Shown piece by piece: positions 18,284 through 27,438 of a stretch of DNA of 64,000 nucleotides. Made by a program: the position numbers and the translations under genes. Position 1 is the stretch's first letter, and every line of letters begins with the position of its first letter. The DNA comes from JANNVK01 sp031430435 (lineage in GTDB: Bacteria; Acidobacteriota; Blastocatellia; Pyrinomonadales; Pyrinomonadaceae): assembly GCA_031430435.1 (NCBI GenBank), contig JANPBM010000110.1, positions 1 to 64,000 of the forward strand, written 5' to 3'. The notes under the pieces were generated by a model, which was given only the letters and a program-made list of their open reading frames with translations, ran no database searches and was not told where the DNA came from.

Positions 18284-19528
18284 TTACAGCAAATCGATGT
18301 TTAGTTTGCTCATCACTTCGCTAAGCGGATTTGCAACGCCGTAATTTTTTACATTTTTGATAATTTTTGCTTCTTTTTCGTTTGCCGGATTTCCGCCGAC
18401 TTTTTTTATTTCGACATCGCCGTTTGCTCCGGCAAAAATCAGTCCGCTCGCGTAATTTTCACCGTCGATGACCAATGAACCGCTGTCGCCTTTATCAACA
18501 AATTTTTCATTGATATTTTTATCGGGTTCGATCAGAAATTGGTTTTTGAAAAATGAAGATTGTCCTGTTCGGTCATATTTTACCCAAATATCAAGATAAA
18601 CCGAGAACACTTTTCCGCTTGTAAAACCGGTTGTGCGTCCGAATTTACGGGCATTTTCGCCGACTTGAACATCGTCTTTTCGGACAAAACCTTTCACCGT
18701 TCCAATCATCGGAATTAACGGTTTGTAAATCTCTTGTTTCCAAAGTTTAGCGATTGCGGCATCAACAAAATTTGCATCATTGGTGTCGTTTTCAAGTTTT
18801 GGATGCGCAAATTTCTCCAATTCGCCGATTGGTCGGCTGTTCCCCGATTCGCCCGGACTCGGCTGCATGATCAGATCGTGTTCGTCAACAATTTCTTTGC
18901 GCAAATCGGCAAAAACATGCGAATTACTAAGCATATAAATCTCTGATTTTCGCGGAATCAAGCTCCTTTTACGGCAAAAATATCCGATTGTTCCGCATTC
19001 CTTCAAATTTGAATTCGCGCCGCTGATTCCGCCTAAAATAACATCTTGTTTTTCCCGAATCAATGTTCGATAATCTTCGGCAGAAAAACCTGTCGAGATT
19101 TCTTCGATCGAGAGGAAACTTGCTTGCGGCATCGCCACCAAAACAATCGGAATATCTTTGTAAACATTAGGAACCGCATCGCTTGGCGGATTTTCAAACA
19201 TTTGCGAACTCGAATTATCGATAAAAATTTGAATACACGGTTCGCCGTTGTCCGTTTTTCCGACACCGATTCCGTGAATTTTTTTCGATTCACCTTTGCG
19301 AAGCCAAATTGAACTCAGTTCATCTTTTACTTTTGCGGCTCGTTTCAAAGATTTATTGCGGCTTGGCGCGGGTTTGCGGCATTTGGCATTGGCTCGCTTG
19401 ATTCTTTGAATTATGAACCAAGCGAGCCACGCAAAAACCATCACCGCCGCAACATAAGTCATTTGCGTACTGTGAATTACGGAAGTCGTAAAAACTTGAT
19501 GTGTGATTGTGTTTTCTTCTAAAAACAT
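18284..19528 (-). CDS. Membrane-anchored trypsin-like serine protease
   Basis: One N-terminal transmembrane segment (about residues 25-40, YVAAVMVFAWLAWFII) is followed by a positively charged linker, which suggests the protease domain faces the cytoplasm by the positive-inside rule. Chymotrypsin-fold triad candidates are H194 (MLSNSHVFAD), D246 (NFVDAAIAKL) and S339 (KGDSGSLVIDG). A GIGVG KTDNGEPCIQIFI region before it resembles the N-terminal part of Nal1-type proteases. ATG 19528 is chosen; a longer frame from 19588 would overlap the upstream gene by 46 nt. Substrate unknown. It is the last gene of a same-strand cluster that also encodes a CHAT protease-like protein and an ECF sigma factor. 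Confidence 0.75.
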   Translation of the reverse strand: MFLEENTITHQVFTTSVIHSTQMTYVAAVMVFAWLAWFIIQRIKRANAKCRKPAPSRNKSLKRAAKVKDELSSIWLRKGESKKIHGIGVGKTDNGEPCIQIFIDNSSSQMFENPPSDAVPNVYKDIPIVLVAMPQASFLSIEEISTGFSAEDYRTLIREKQDVILGGISGANSNLKECGTIGYFCRKRSLIPRKSEIYMLSNSHVFADLRKEIVDEHDLIMQPSPGESGNSRPIGELEKFAHPKLENDTNDANFVDAAIAKLWKQEIYKPLIPMIGTVKGFVRKDDVQVGENARKFGRTTGFTSGKVFSVYLDIWVKYDRTGQSSFFKNQFLIEPDKNINEKFVDKGDSGSLVIDGENYASGLIFAGANGDVEIKKVGGNPANEKEAKIIKNVKNYGVANPLSEVMSKLNIDLL

Positions 19529-19542
19529 AACTTTTCGTTCAA

Positions 19543-20382
19543 TCAAACAAATTCTTCGATAGAAATAACGCCGCCGATCGGATGACAAAAAGCTCCGAAC
19601 GTTACCGAATCTCCCGCGCCTTCTGATTCTTTGATCGGTTCAAGTTCAAACGTTACGCCGTTTTTGCTCGTCTGATATTTGTAATAATCCGGCATATCGC
19701 TTTTCACCGCGTCTTCGTCGTAATTCATATTGCCGATTTCGATTCGATACGGCAATCCGTTTGCTCGCGCGAGCGTGTGTGAAAATGTTTCGTCGCCGAT
19801 TTTAATTTCAAAGCAAACCTCGTCCGATTCAAGTTTTACGCCGATTGTTTCAGCGATATTTCCGAAAATTTCGCGTGAAACCTCTGCTCCGTTCGCGTCT
19901 TTTTCAATCTTGGAAAAAAACAAATTTGTATCGAGTTTATGCGCATAAAATAACCCGTTGCCGATGAACAATTTACTGATCGGAAACCGATTTTGACTTT
20001 CCGCTTTGACCAAATTTTCACCGTGCAGACTTTTCATATCGACAATCCAACGATAATCATTCACGTCTTCGGCTTCTAAACGGTTAAATTCACCGGTTGC
20101 TTTGTAAATTTCAAAACCGTCCACGGTAGAATTTCCGTTTGTGTTTATCGAAATTTCAATGCCTTTTTTCGGCAAATTGTCATAAACCGCAATGTTTTCG
20201 TAAACGATAATATCTTTTTCTGCGCCGTCTTTAAATTTCGGTTGTTGAATTTTGACGGTCAGCCGATGTTTGTCGTCGCGGATTATTGCCGTTTCGCCGC
20301 GTTTCTTTTCTTCGTTAAAAGTTATGATTCCGAGTCCTGTAAATCTGACCAAGGCTGTTGCCGAGCTTTCTATGATTGCCAT
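19543..20382 (-). CDS. Hypothetical protein of the sigma/CHAT/protease cluster
   Basis: 279 residues, no signal peptide or membrane segment. Sequence suggests mostly beta structure with alternating hydrophobic/charged strands (ALVRFTGLGIITFNEE; RLTVKIQQPKF; GVKLESDEVCFEIKIG). I recognise no family. AGGAGAT before ATG 20382 is a good ribosome site, and a 17-nt word shared with the CHAT gene's leader lies 55-71 nt upstream of it. It ends 14 nt before the protease start, so the two are probably co-translated and may act together, for example as substrate, inhibitor or sensor of the protease. Confidence 0.7.
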   Translation of the reverse strand: MAIIESSATALVRFTGLGIITFNEEKKRGETAIIRDDKHRLTVKIQQPKFKDGAEKDIIVYENIAVYDNLPKKGIEISINTNGNSTVDGFEIYKATGEFNRLEAEDVNDYRWIVDMKSLHGENLVKAESQNRFPISKLFIGNGLFYAHKLDTNLFFSKIEKDANGAEVSREIFGNIAETIGVKLESDEVCFEIKIGDETFSHTLARANGLPYRIEIGNMNYDEDAVKSDMPDYYKYQTSKNGVTFELEPIKESEGAGDSVTFGAFCHPIGGVISIEEFV

Positions 20383-20436
20383 TTTATTTATCTCCTGAAA
20401 ATTATTAAATTAAGTACTGCAATTACTTGTGCATTT

Positions 20437-20453
20437 TTTATTGAAAACGTAAC
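20437..20453 (-). promoter_or_regulatory. Shared upstream motif GTTACGTTTT-Y-AATAAA, copy 1
   Basis: On the minus strand GTTACGTTTTCAATAAA, located 55-71 nt upstream of the ATG at 20382. It matches copy 2 (24934-24950) at 16 of 17 positions. GTTACG could be an ECF -35 element recognised by the sigma factor encoded at 24957-25514. This assignment is inference. Confidence 0.45.
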
Positions 20454-20462
20454 AGTAAAGTT

Positions 20463-21356
20463 TTACCGACAACTCCAGATTTTGCCTTTTCTGCACAGAA
20501 AACTTTCCGAACCTTTGATGGTTTTTACTCCGCCGGAAAAGGCTTTTTCGGCTGAATAAACAGCCCACTCAATCGGAACATTTGCCGTTGCAGTTTCGCA
20601 TTTACTGTCTATATTGACGGTAATTCCGGCTTGAAACACTGAAAGTTGCGCGCCGTCGCGTGATTTATTGCCTTTTAAGTATTTTTCAAACAAAATGTTT
20701 TTTTGACTTAAAATCTTTTGTTTCCAAAAAGACGAATAACTTCGTTTTATTTCATCGGCAAATCTTATTCGATCGGAAGCCGCGCATATATCGGACGGCG
20801 GCAAGGTAATATTTTTATTTGCGGGGCTGTTCGTATTTGTTTTAGCCGCCTGATTTTTATTCGACGGATTTTCATCGGCGGCAGAGGTTTCGTCGGTATT
20901 CGGGGCTTCCGTAATTTTTGGAGTTATTTTAATTGCGGGTTTATCCGTTTTCGGAAGTCCTTCCCGGACAGGCGTTGAAATAAGCGGTGTAGATTCAATA
21001 ATTACAGGGCTTTCTTGAGTTTTTGGGGTTGATTGAGTGATTATTTTCGTTTCTTCGGTTTTTTCGCCGCGAATTTCCGCTGTTTCTTTCGGGTGTGTGT
21101 AAATCCAACTGCGCAGCGTAATTACCGACATCACGCTCGTAACGACAACCGTTGTTACCAAAATTGATAGAGTTTTCTTTATCTGCGAACGACGAATTTC
21201 ACGGCGAATTTTTTTATTTGTTTCGCGGATATATTCTTTTCCTTCCGTCCAAAGTTCGCTTGTTTGATCTAATTCGGCAAGCGGAATTCCGTCGTTTGCG
21301 CAGAAACGCAACAAACTGTCTTCAAAATAAGTACGGCATTTGGGGCAAAGTTTCAT
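20463..21356 (-). CDS. Zinc-ribbon membrane protein of unknown function
   Basis: N-terminal ribbon with C4-x2-C7 and F-C19-x2-D-G, a head seen on many uncharacterised acidobacterial membrane proteins. A single transmembrane helix follows at about 61-82, then a Pro/Thr/Glu-rich linker (about 90-190). The last 100 residues form a compact domain (SDRIRFADEIKRSYSSFWKQ to FLCRKGKIWSCR), presumably periplasmic, ending with paired Cys. AGGTGG before the start is a good ribosome site. It sits between the CHAT gene (51 nt) and the unknown gene, all on one strand. No enzyme motif is seen, so a signalling or scaffolding role in the cluster is only inferred. Confidence 0.75.
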   Translation of the reverse strand: MKLCPKCRTYFEDSLLRFCANDGIPLAELDQTSELWTEGKEYIRETNKKIRREIRRSQIKKTLSILVTTVVVTSVMSVITLRSWIYTHPKETAEIRGEKTEETKIITQSTPKTQESPVIIESTPLISTPVREGLPKTDKPAIKITPKITEAPNTDETSAADENPSNKNQAAKTNTNSPANKNITLPPSDICAASDRIRFADEIKRSYSSFWKQKILSQKNILFEKYLKGNKSRDGAQLSVFQAGITVNIDSKCETATANVPIEWAVYSAEKAFSGGVKTIKGSESFLCRKGKIWSCR

Positions 21357-21407
21357 AAAACCACCTGCTTAATATGGTATTTTTCGATAAAACATAACAC
21401 TCGATTT

Positions 21408-24400
21408 TCAATAATTTGCAAATCCGCCCGTGATTGCGAAAGCTGACCAATAAAACGGCGAACCGAATTCTTTTGTTTTCAGCATTTCAAGTTGTGATTG
21501 CCGAAGAGCTTCCACGCTCGGAATTTGCCGCGCGCGTCTTTTATTATGAAAGTTGATCATCAAATCTTTGGCGGCTTCCGAATCAACTTTCCAACTGCTT
21601 GCCAAAACAATCGGCGTTCCCAGTGCGAGAAAAGTTCGGGCAATGCCAATCGCGCCTTCGCTGCGGTTAAAACCCTCAACGCCCGTATCACACGCGGAAA
21701 GTACAACAATTTTTGACCGCAACAATTTTTTTTCCGCCAATTCCGAAGATTTTAAATCATCATCCGCAAACAATAGTCTCGAATTGTTCGGCGATTCGTC
21801 GTCGGCAATGTAATGTCCGGCGAAATGAATAACGTCGAAGTTTGACATATTGTTCAAGAAGGTGATTTTTGAAGCGTCTTTATTCAGCAAAACTTTGGCG
21901 ACGGCGTAATTTTTTATAATCTCGGCGGCTTCTGTTTCAGCTTGCGGTAAGTCTTGCAAAGCAGGATTTTCTTCGCGATTAAATTCAGGGTTTCCGATAC
22001 TCAAAATCTTCTCGTTTTTCACCGCTTCTTTGGCTTTTGCATTTTCAGTTTCAAGCACCAAAATCGAACTGCTCGGACTGAGAAAAACCGCTGAATCTTC
22101 AATTAAATACTTGTTTTCGTTTGAGCTTAAAGATGAAAAAGCCAATCGGTGCAATGATTTATCGGGAATAAGGCAAATCGTTTTCAATTTTTCAAAACTG
22201 ATTGGAAACACCAGTTGATAAAGTTCTTTCGCTTGATTTTTTAATAATTCACCGGTATTTTTTTCCCGTAAAGCGGCTTGATAATTGATTATTTTTTTGT
22301 CGAGTTCATCACTTGAAATCGCCGTTTCGCTCATTTCAAATTGCGTTTTAGTGATTTTCCAAACAACAAGTTTTTCAGGCAAAACGGCGTATTCAAAAAC
22401 CTGTAAATTTTCAGGCAACCGCAGTTGTATTTCGCTCAAAGACAAAGGCTTAGTGATTTTTCCGAACTCTTTTTCAACTTCGGAAATCGTTTTTTCGGAC
22501 TGTGCAAAATCAAGCAATGAACGAGCTTTGGACGTTTCCAGATACTCGAATGCTTTTTTTGAATCATTTTGCGAAATAGAATTATCGATCGCCGAATCGA
22601 AAACAATTTGTTCGTTGTCAAAAAAGGCTTGGCGTGAAGCATCTTCGCGAATGTTTGCGCGGTAAGTTTCAGAAATTTCTAAAACCGTTTCAAGTTCGGT
22701 TTGAAACTCGATTTGTTTCCGTAACTGTTGAAAACACAACAGTTTTCCTCGGTGAAGTTGGTATTGCAAAATCACGTCCGACTCTTTCGATTTTCCTGAA
22801 AACTCGAAAGATTTTTCATAATCGAGCAAAGCTCCGTTACAGTTTTTCATTTCGCTTTTGATATCTGCCATTGCCAAAAAAGTTTCGGCAACAGCTTTTC
22901 TGTTTTCGGGCGAATCTTCTTTTTTCAAAGCAATTCGGTTTGATTCGGTTGCATACTTCAAGGCTTCTTCAAATTCTTTTTTCTCGACCAATGCGTTTGA
23001 AATTTCTTTCAAAGAAGAATTTACGACAGTAAGTTCGGGAAGGATTTTTTCCGCGACAAAAAGCGATTCTTTACCAAAATCGAGAGCCGTCGAATAATAA
23101 TGTTTACGCTTCGCAAAAGCTGACAGTAATCTTTGGTTTCGCCAAAAATTAGTTTGTTCCTGATAGTATAAATCCTCGTTTTGCAGTATTTTAGCCACAT
23201 ATTGGCTCGTTTTTTCAACCTCTTTTAAGTTCGCATAAATACTGCCTAACCCTTCGCTGCAATGCTCGATTTCAAAAAAGTTTCGAGTTTTTTCCGCCAA
23301 ATCGATTACCGAATTAATTTTATTTTTTATCTCGGAAAAATTTGCCCGGCTAAAACCGGAGTTTGCCAACCAATAATTCCCGGATATTTGAATAGTTTTG
23401 AAATTATTTAATTCGGCTGTTTTGCAAAGCAGATTCAAGTGGTTTGCCGCGTCTTTATTTCTTAAAACGTCCGTCAGAAAAGATGCCGCCCAAAGTTCCG
23501 ACAAATTTGCAAAATCATCATTTTGGCGACGAAATTCATCCCGACTTTTTTCAAATAACTTTATTGTTTCCTTAAAATTATTATCTTTAACCGAATCTAA
23601 TGCTTTTAGAAATAGATTGTGTGTTTGCAACAGTTTGTCGACTTTTGAATCATCGAGAGTCGAGTAATATGCGGCAATTTTGGCGACAAAAAAATCGGAA
23701 TTATTATCTTTTTCATAATTGCCGATAAAATGTAAAGCTGAAATTATTTCTTCCGTTTTTTGTTCATTGCCTGCTTGCTTGGCTTCCAAATAACTGCGAG
23801 CAAGTTGCATAGGCAATGAAATACTGTTGTGCATTCCTTTGGTTTGATCGTGAATTTTTTTTGCGAAATCAAAATTTTCATTTCGATAAGCAGTTAAAAA
23901 GTCGTCTAAAACTTGTTCCTTTGATTTGAAACGGCTTTGCGTTCGGGCAACTTTTTCAAGGTTCTTGCGTGCTTCGTCCGCCCATTTTGAGGTTGAATCT
24001 TTTTGCAAATACTTTTCCCAAGATTCTTTGGCTTCATTGCTCATCGTCAACTTTTGCAACGCCAAAGATTTATTGAACAACGCTTCGAGCGAGTTCGGAT
24101 CGAGTTCGAGAGCTTTTGAAAATTCTTCGTTCGCAAGCATCAGATTATTTCTGTCGGTTTCAGCCAAACCAAGATAGGCGGAACCCGTGTCGTTATGAAA
24201 TTTAGAATTTTTTTCGTCTGATTTGACCGCGTTTTGAAGTTCTTTAAGAGCTTCCGCAAAATCTTTTTGCGTCAATAAAAAAACTCCCAGCGTGTGATGA
24301 TTTTCGGCGTTCGGATTGTCGGCAACCGCTTGTCTGAATTTAAGTTCTTCAACCTTCAGTTTATTTTTATCCGCATCATCTTTGTTTTCGCCGCGTGTAA

Positions 24401-24902
24401 CATTCATTGGCGCGTAATCGAAACCTGAAATTCGCGGTTCAACCGGACGCTCTTTTCGATAGATATTTTTGAGACTTGCGAGTTCGTCGTTTTTTGGCGA
24501 ACGGAATAGAAAAATTGCCCCGATTAACGCGATGATGAGCAACAACGCGAATCCGCCCGCATACACAGGCGAACGGAAAAAGGCTTTTATCGATTCAAAA
24601 AGTGTTATTTTTTCTTCACCGTTTTTTACCCTGACTTTGTCTTTAAGTACTTGCGTAACTTGGATTTTCAACCTTCGTTCGGGGTTATTTTCGAGCATTT
24701 TTTCAAAACTCGCGCAATCATCGACGGATAAATTTGCAAACACGTAATCGTTAATCAATTCGTCTTCGATAATTTCGGCGGCGGTGCAAAAATCATCGTC
24801 GGTGAACAATAGTTCTTCGATACCCGCGAGCGTTTTTTCGTCTGAAATTCGCCCTAAAAGGTATTCGCGGATTGTAGCTGAATTGTTGAGAGATTCGTTC
24901 AT
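21408..24902 (-). CDS. Membrane TPR-CHAT protease-like protein with putative anti-sigma N-terminus
   Basis: 1164 residues. The first ~100 are acidic and helical (REYLLGRISDEKTLAGIEELLF...DELINDYVFANL), the type of cytoplasmic domain found on membrane anti-sigma-like proteins next to ECF sigma genes. A transmembrane helix is at about 113-134, then TPR repeats (about 190-330; more degenerate helical repeats to ~850). A C-terminal CHAT domain carries the caspase-like dyad H1030 (VIHFAGHYIAD) and C1071 (VVLSACDTGVEG). CHAT domains are clan CD proteases in separase and in the Craspase partner TPR-CHAT. Topology would place TPR and CHAT outside the cytoplasm if the N-terminus is inside. The sigma gene is 54 nt upstream. 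That it inhibits the sigma factor is inference from layout. Confidence 0.88.
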   Translation of the reverse strand: MNESLNNSATIREYLLGRISDEKTLAGIEELLFTDDDFCTAAEIIEDELINDYVFANLSVDDCASFEKMLENNPERRLKIQVTQVLKDKVRVKNGEEKITLFESIKAFFRSPVYAGGFALLLIIALIGAIFLFRSPKNDELASLKNIYRKERPVEPRISGFDYAPMNVTRGENKDDADKNKLKVEELKFRQAVADNPNAENHHTLGVFLLTQKDFAEALKELQNAVKSDEKNSKFHNDTGSAYLGLAETDRNNLMLANEEFSKALELDPNSLEALFNKSLALQKLTMSNEAKESWEKYLQKDSTSKWADEARKNLEKVARTQSRFKSKEQVLDDFLTAYRNENFDFAKKIHDQTKGMHNSISLPMQLARSYLEAKQAGNEQKTEEIISALHFIGNYEKDNNSDFFVAKIAAYYSTLDDSKVDKLLQTHNLFLKALDSVKDNNFKETIKLFEKSRDEFRRQNDDFANLSELWAASFLTDVLRNKDAANHLNLLCKTAELNNFKTIQISGNYWLANSGFSRANFSEIKNKINSVIDLAEKTRNFFEIEHCSEGLGSIYANLKEVEKTSQYVAKILQNEDLYYQEQTNFWRNQRLLSAFAKRKHYYSTALDFGKESLFVAEKILPELTVVNSSLKEISNALVEKKEFEEALKYATESNRIALKKEDSPENRKAVAETFLAMADIKSEMKNCNGALLDYEKSFEFSGKSKESDVILQYQLHRGKLLCFQQLRKQIEFQTELETVLEISETYRANIREDASRQAFFDNEQIVFDSAIDNSISQNDSKKAFEYLETSKARSLLDFAQSEKTISEVEKEFGKITKPLSLSEIQLRLPENLQVFEYAVLPEKLVVWKITKTQFEMSETAISSDELDKKIINYQAALREKNTGELLKNQAKELYQLVFPISFEKLKTICLIPDKSLHRLAFSSLSSNENKYLIEDSAVFLSPSSSILVLETENAKAKEAVKNEKILSIGNPEFNREENPALQDLPQAETEAAEIIKNYAVAKVLLNKDASKITFLNNMSNFDVIHFAGHYIADDESPNNSRLLFADDDLKSSELAEKKLLRSKIVVLSACDTGVEGFNRSEGAIGIARTFLALGTPIVLASSWKVDSEAAKDLMINFHNKRRARQIPSVEALRQSQLEMLKTKEFGSPFYWSAFAITGGFANY

Positions 24903-24933
24903 TTTCTTCGTTCCCCAACTTTATATGTAAAAT

Positions 24934-24950
24934 TTATTAAAAACGTAACG
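24934..24950 (-). promoter_or_regulatory. Shared upstream motif GTTACGTTTT-Y-AATAAA, copy 2
   Basis: On the minus strand GTTACGTTTTTAATAAA, 32-48 nt upstream of the CHAT gene start and inside the 54-nt gap after the sigma gene. The near identity with copy 1 argues against chance, given that both precede genes of the same cluster. Confidence 0.5.
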
Positions 24951-24956
24951 GAAATT

Positions 24957-25514
24957 TTAAGCCGAGCATTCGACCAAACAATTTTTCAACTTTTGTTTGA
25001 TTCGGACAATTTTCATCCGCAAAGTTGTCTGTGTAATGCCCAAAGTATTTGATATTTTTTCACGCAGCGTAATTTTAGCCGCCTTATTTTCCGAAAAATA
25101 ATCAATAATCAACGTTCGATTTTCGGTTGAAAGTTCGCTCAAACATTTTTCCAAACACTCAGATTCAAACTGTGGTTCAAGCGGTTTGGCAGGAATTTCA
25201 AGGTCATCGATATTGACGTGATTTTTTTCTTTGCGAAGCGATTCGAGAAAAACATTTTTTGCCACGCCGTAACAAAACGCCAGTTTTTTTTCGATAATTT
25301 GCCCGTTGATTTTTATGATTACACGATTGATGGTTTCATCGGCAAGTTCTTCGGGAAAGCGACAATTTCGGGCGGCAAAAAACGTTGTCAAGCGAAAACG
25401 CAGACGTTCGTATTCCACGCCGCCGTCTTCTTTCGGACACAGCCAACGCAGAAACGCCTCGAAATTTTCTCGCGTAACTTCTTTTGTCGCTTTAATTTTC
25501 TGCAATACCGACAA
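24957..25514 (-). CDS. ECF-type RNA polymerase sigma factor
   Basis: Region 2 is recognisable in RLTTFFAARNCRFPEELADETINRV and FCYGVAKNVFLESLRKEK (about 45-100). Region 4 helix-turn-helix is in ITLREKISNTLGITQTTLRMKIVRIKQKL (about 150-178). The region 1.1/1.2 of housekeeping sigma factors is missing, so it is an extracytoplasmic-function type. Its start is uncertain: no ATG precedes region 2, and TTG 25514 is used here without a clear ribosome site. A variant of the shared motif lies 12-30 nt upstream. It is followed by the membrane TPR-CHAT protein, the usual sigma/anti-sigma order. Confidence 0.8.
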   Translation of the reverse strand: MSVLQKIKATKEVTRENFEAFLRWLCPKEDGGVEYERLRFRLTTFFAARNCRFPEELADETINRVIIKINGQIIEKKLAFCYGVAKNVFLESLRKEKNHVNIDDLEIPAKPLEPQFESECLEKCLSELSTENRTLIIDYFSENKAAKITLREKISNTLGITQTTLRMKIVRIKQKLKNCLVECSA

Positions 25515-25525
25515 CTCGCAAATTG

Positions 25526-25544
25526 TAAATTGAAAAAACGTTAC
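25526..25544 (-). promoter_or_regulatory. Shared upstream motif, variant copy 3, before the sigma gene
   Basis: On the minus strand GTAACGTTTTTTCAATTTA, aligning with copies 1 and 2 with a two-base insertion in the T run. If it is an ECF -35 box the sigma factor may autoregulate. The transcription start would then fall at or just after the assumed TTG start, which is another reason to doubt that start. The remaining gap (25545-25918) shows only weak hairpins: ATCATT/AATGAT near 25800 and TGGTCAG/CTGACCA (25862-25889, possible weak lpdA terminator). Confidence 0.35.
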
Positions 25545-25918
25545 TACAATATCGCAGATTGGCGATTATGGCAAGTTTTTGGCAAAACAGATCAAGTATC
25601 AGGATTTTGAAAGATTCGGAGCAGTTTTGAGACAGTTATTGTGAAGTCAGATTAAAAATGCTTTGACAATTAACTCCGATAAAGGCAAAGCCGTTTCGAC
25701 AATGTGCCGGTCGGTTGCATCATCATGTCTTTTGCCTCCGCGCATTAAATTACAACGGATTGAGTAAAGTAAAATAATATTTATTTAGCCGAATCATTTC
25801 TGTCTGAATGATTTCCGGAAACAAAGTATCATATTTTGTCTTTAATATATTTATTCCAAAATGGTCAGCCGAATTTCTTCAACTGACCACAAAAATCACT
25901 AACTACTGACCACTGTTT

Positions 25919-27328
25919 TTACAAATGAATCGTCAAATCGTGAACACCTTCGGCGGCTTCCATCATTGATTCGGAGACGGTCGGGTGAGCGTGGATTGTG
26001 CCGGCGATTGATTCGGCGGTTGCTTCCAAACTCATCGCCACGCAGGCTTCCGCGAGCAGTTCGGTGGCGTGCGCTCCGATGATGTGTACGCCGAGAACTT
26101 CGTCGTATTTTTTCTCGCTGACAATTTTGATAAAACCGTCTGTTTCGCCGATGATGCGGGCTTTTCCGCTTGCCGAAAACGGAAATTTTCCGACTTTTAC
26201 ATCAAAACCCATTTCCTTTGCCTTTGCTTCCGTTAAACCGACGGAGGCAACTTCGGGATCGCAATATGTGCAGTTCGGGACAAGGCGTTGGTTGATTGGC
26301 TCAACCTTTTTACCCGCGATTTTCTCGACGACCAAACAGCCTTCTTTTGATGCGAGATGTGCCAGCCAAGCGGTGTCAATCACATCGCCGATGGCGTAAA
26401 CATTCGGTTCGTCCGTTTCGCAATACTCATTAACTTTGATTGTTCCGCGCTGATTGATGACAACTTTCGTGTTTTCTAAACCGAGTTTGTCGAGATACGG
26501 CATCCGTCCGACGGCGACCAAAAACATTTCGGCTTCAAACGAAACATCGGCACCTTTGTCGTTTTTGCCTGTCGCTTTTACGCCCGATTTTGATTTCGTC
26601 AATTTATCCAGTTTTACGCCGGTTTCAATCTTAATTTTTTGTTTTTTGAACGAACGGGCGAGTTCTTTTGAAACTTCTTCGTCTTCAACCGGAACAATGC
26701 GGTTCATCAATTCGACAATCGTTGTGTCGCAGCCGAACCGCGAAAAGACGCTCGCAAATTCTACGCCGACTGCTCCCGAACCCATGACAATCATTGATTT
26801 CGGCACAAAATCGAGTTCCAAAATTTGGTCGGAATTAACAACTTGTTTGCCGTCAACTTCAAAACCCGGAATCGGACGCACGACCGAACCTGTGGCGATA
26901 ATGATATTTTTTGCTTCGACCGTTTCTTTCGTGCCGTCTTCTTTGGTAACTTCAACTTTTCCTTTGCCTGTAATTTTACCGAAACCGTTGAAAACAGTCG
27001 CTTTATTCTTTTTCATCAAATACGAAACGCCCGCCGCATTTTTCGCCACGATGTCGCTTTTGCGTTTTTGAACTTGCGGAAAATCAAAGCCGAGATTCTC
27101 AATCTTGATACCGAATTCGGCGAAATGTCCGGCTTTTTCGTAAAGATGCGCCGCCATCAATAACGCTTTGGTCGGAATACAGCCGCGAAGTCCGCACGTT
27201 CCGCCCATTCGTCCGCCCGATTCTTTTTCGATAATTGCGACTTTTAATCCGAGTTGTCCCGCCCGAATCGCGGCAACGTATCCGCCCGGACCCGATCCGA
27301 TAATTGCTATGTCAAATTGTTCTGCCAT
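25919..27328 (-). CDS. lpdA: Dihydrolipoyl dehydrogenase (E3)
   Basis: Reoxidises dihydrolipoamide of 2-oxoacid dehydrogenase complexes or the glycine cleavage system with NAD+. FAD-binding IIGSGPGGYVAAIRAGQLG at the N-terminus; redox disulfide C45/C50 in GGTCGLRGCIPTK; NAD motif MGSGAVGVEFASVF; second FAD motif NVYAIGDV; C-terminal HAHPTVSE with the His-Glu base pair. 469 residues is standard. No E1/E2 genes are adjacent. Confidence 0.95.
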   Translation of the reverse strand: MAEQFDIAIIGSGPGGYVAAIRAGQLGLKVAIIEKESGGRMGGTCGLRGCIPTKALLMAAHLYEKAGHFAEFGIKIENLGFDFPQVQKRKSDIVAKNAAGVSYLMKKNKATVFNGFGKITGKGKVEVTKEDGTKETVEAKNIIIATGSVVRPIPGFEVDGKQVVNSDQILELDFVPKSMIVMGSGAVGVEFASVFSRFGCDTTIVELMNRIVPVEDEEVSKELARSFKKQKIKIETGVKLDKLTKSKSGVKATGKNDKGADVSFEAEMFLVAVGRMPYLDKLGLENTKVVINQRGTIKVNEYCETDEPNVYAIGDVIDTAWLAHLASKEGCLVVEKIAGKKVEPINQRLVPNCTYCDPEVASVGLTEAKAKEMGFDVKVGKFPFSASGKARIIGETDGFIKIVSEKKYDEVLGVHIIGAHATELLAEACVAMSLEATAESIAGTIHAHPTVSESMMEAAEGVHDLTIHL

Positions 27329-27382
27329 TTATGTCTCCGTTTTTATAATAACTCTAAAACTTTATTATAAGGTTTTGCCGGC

Positions 27383-27413
27383 AAAAAGAAAAAGCGACTC
27401 GAAATAAGCCGCT
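27383..27413 (-). terminator. Predicted intrinsic terminator after the lipoprotein gene
   Basis: Minus-strand hairpin AGCGGC (27413-27408) / GTCGCT (27398-27393) with one G-U pair, followed by a T-rich run (TTTTTCTTTT from 27392 to 27383). It lies 25 nt beyond the stop of the minus-strand lipoprotein gene and before lpdA. Confidence 0.55.
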
Positions 27414-27438
27414 CTTTCGGGTTAAGTTTTTGCAAAAA

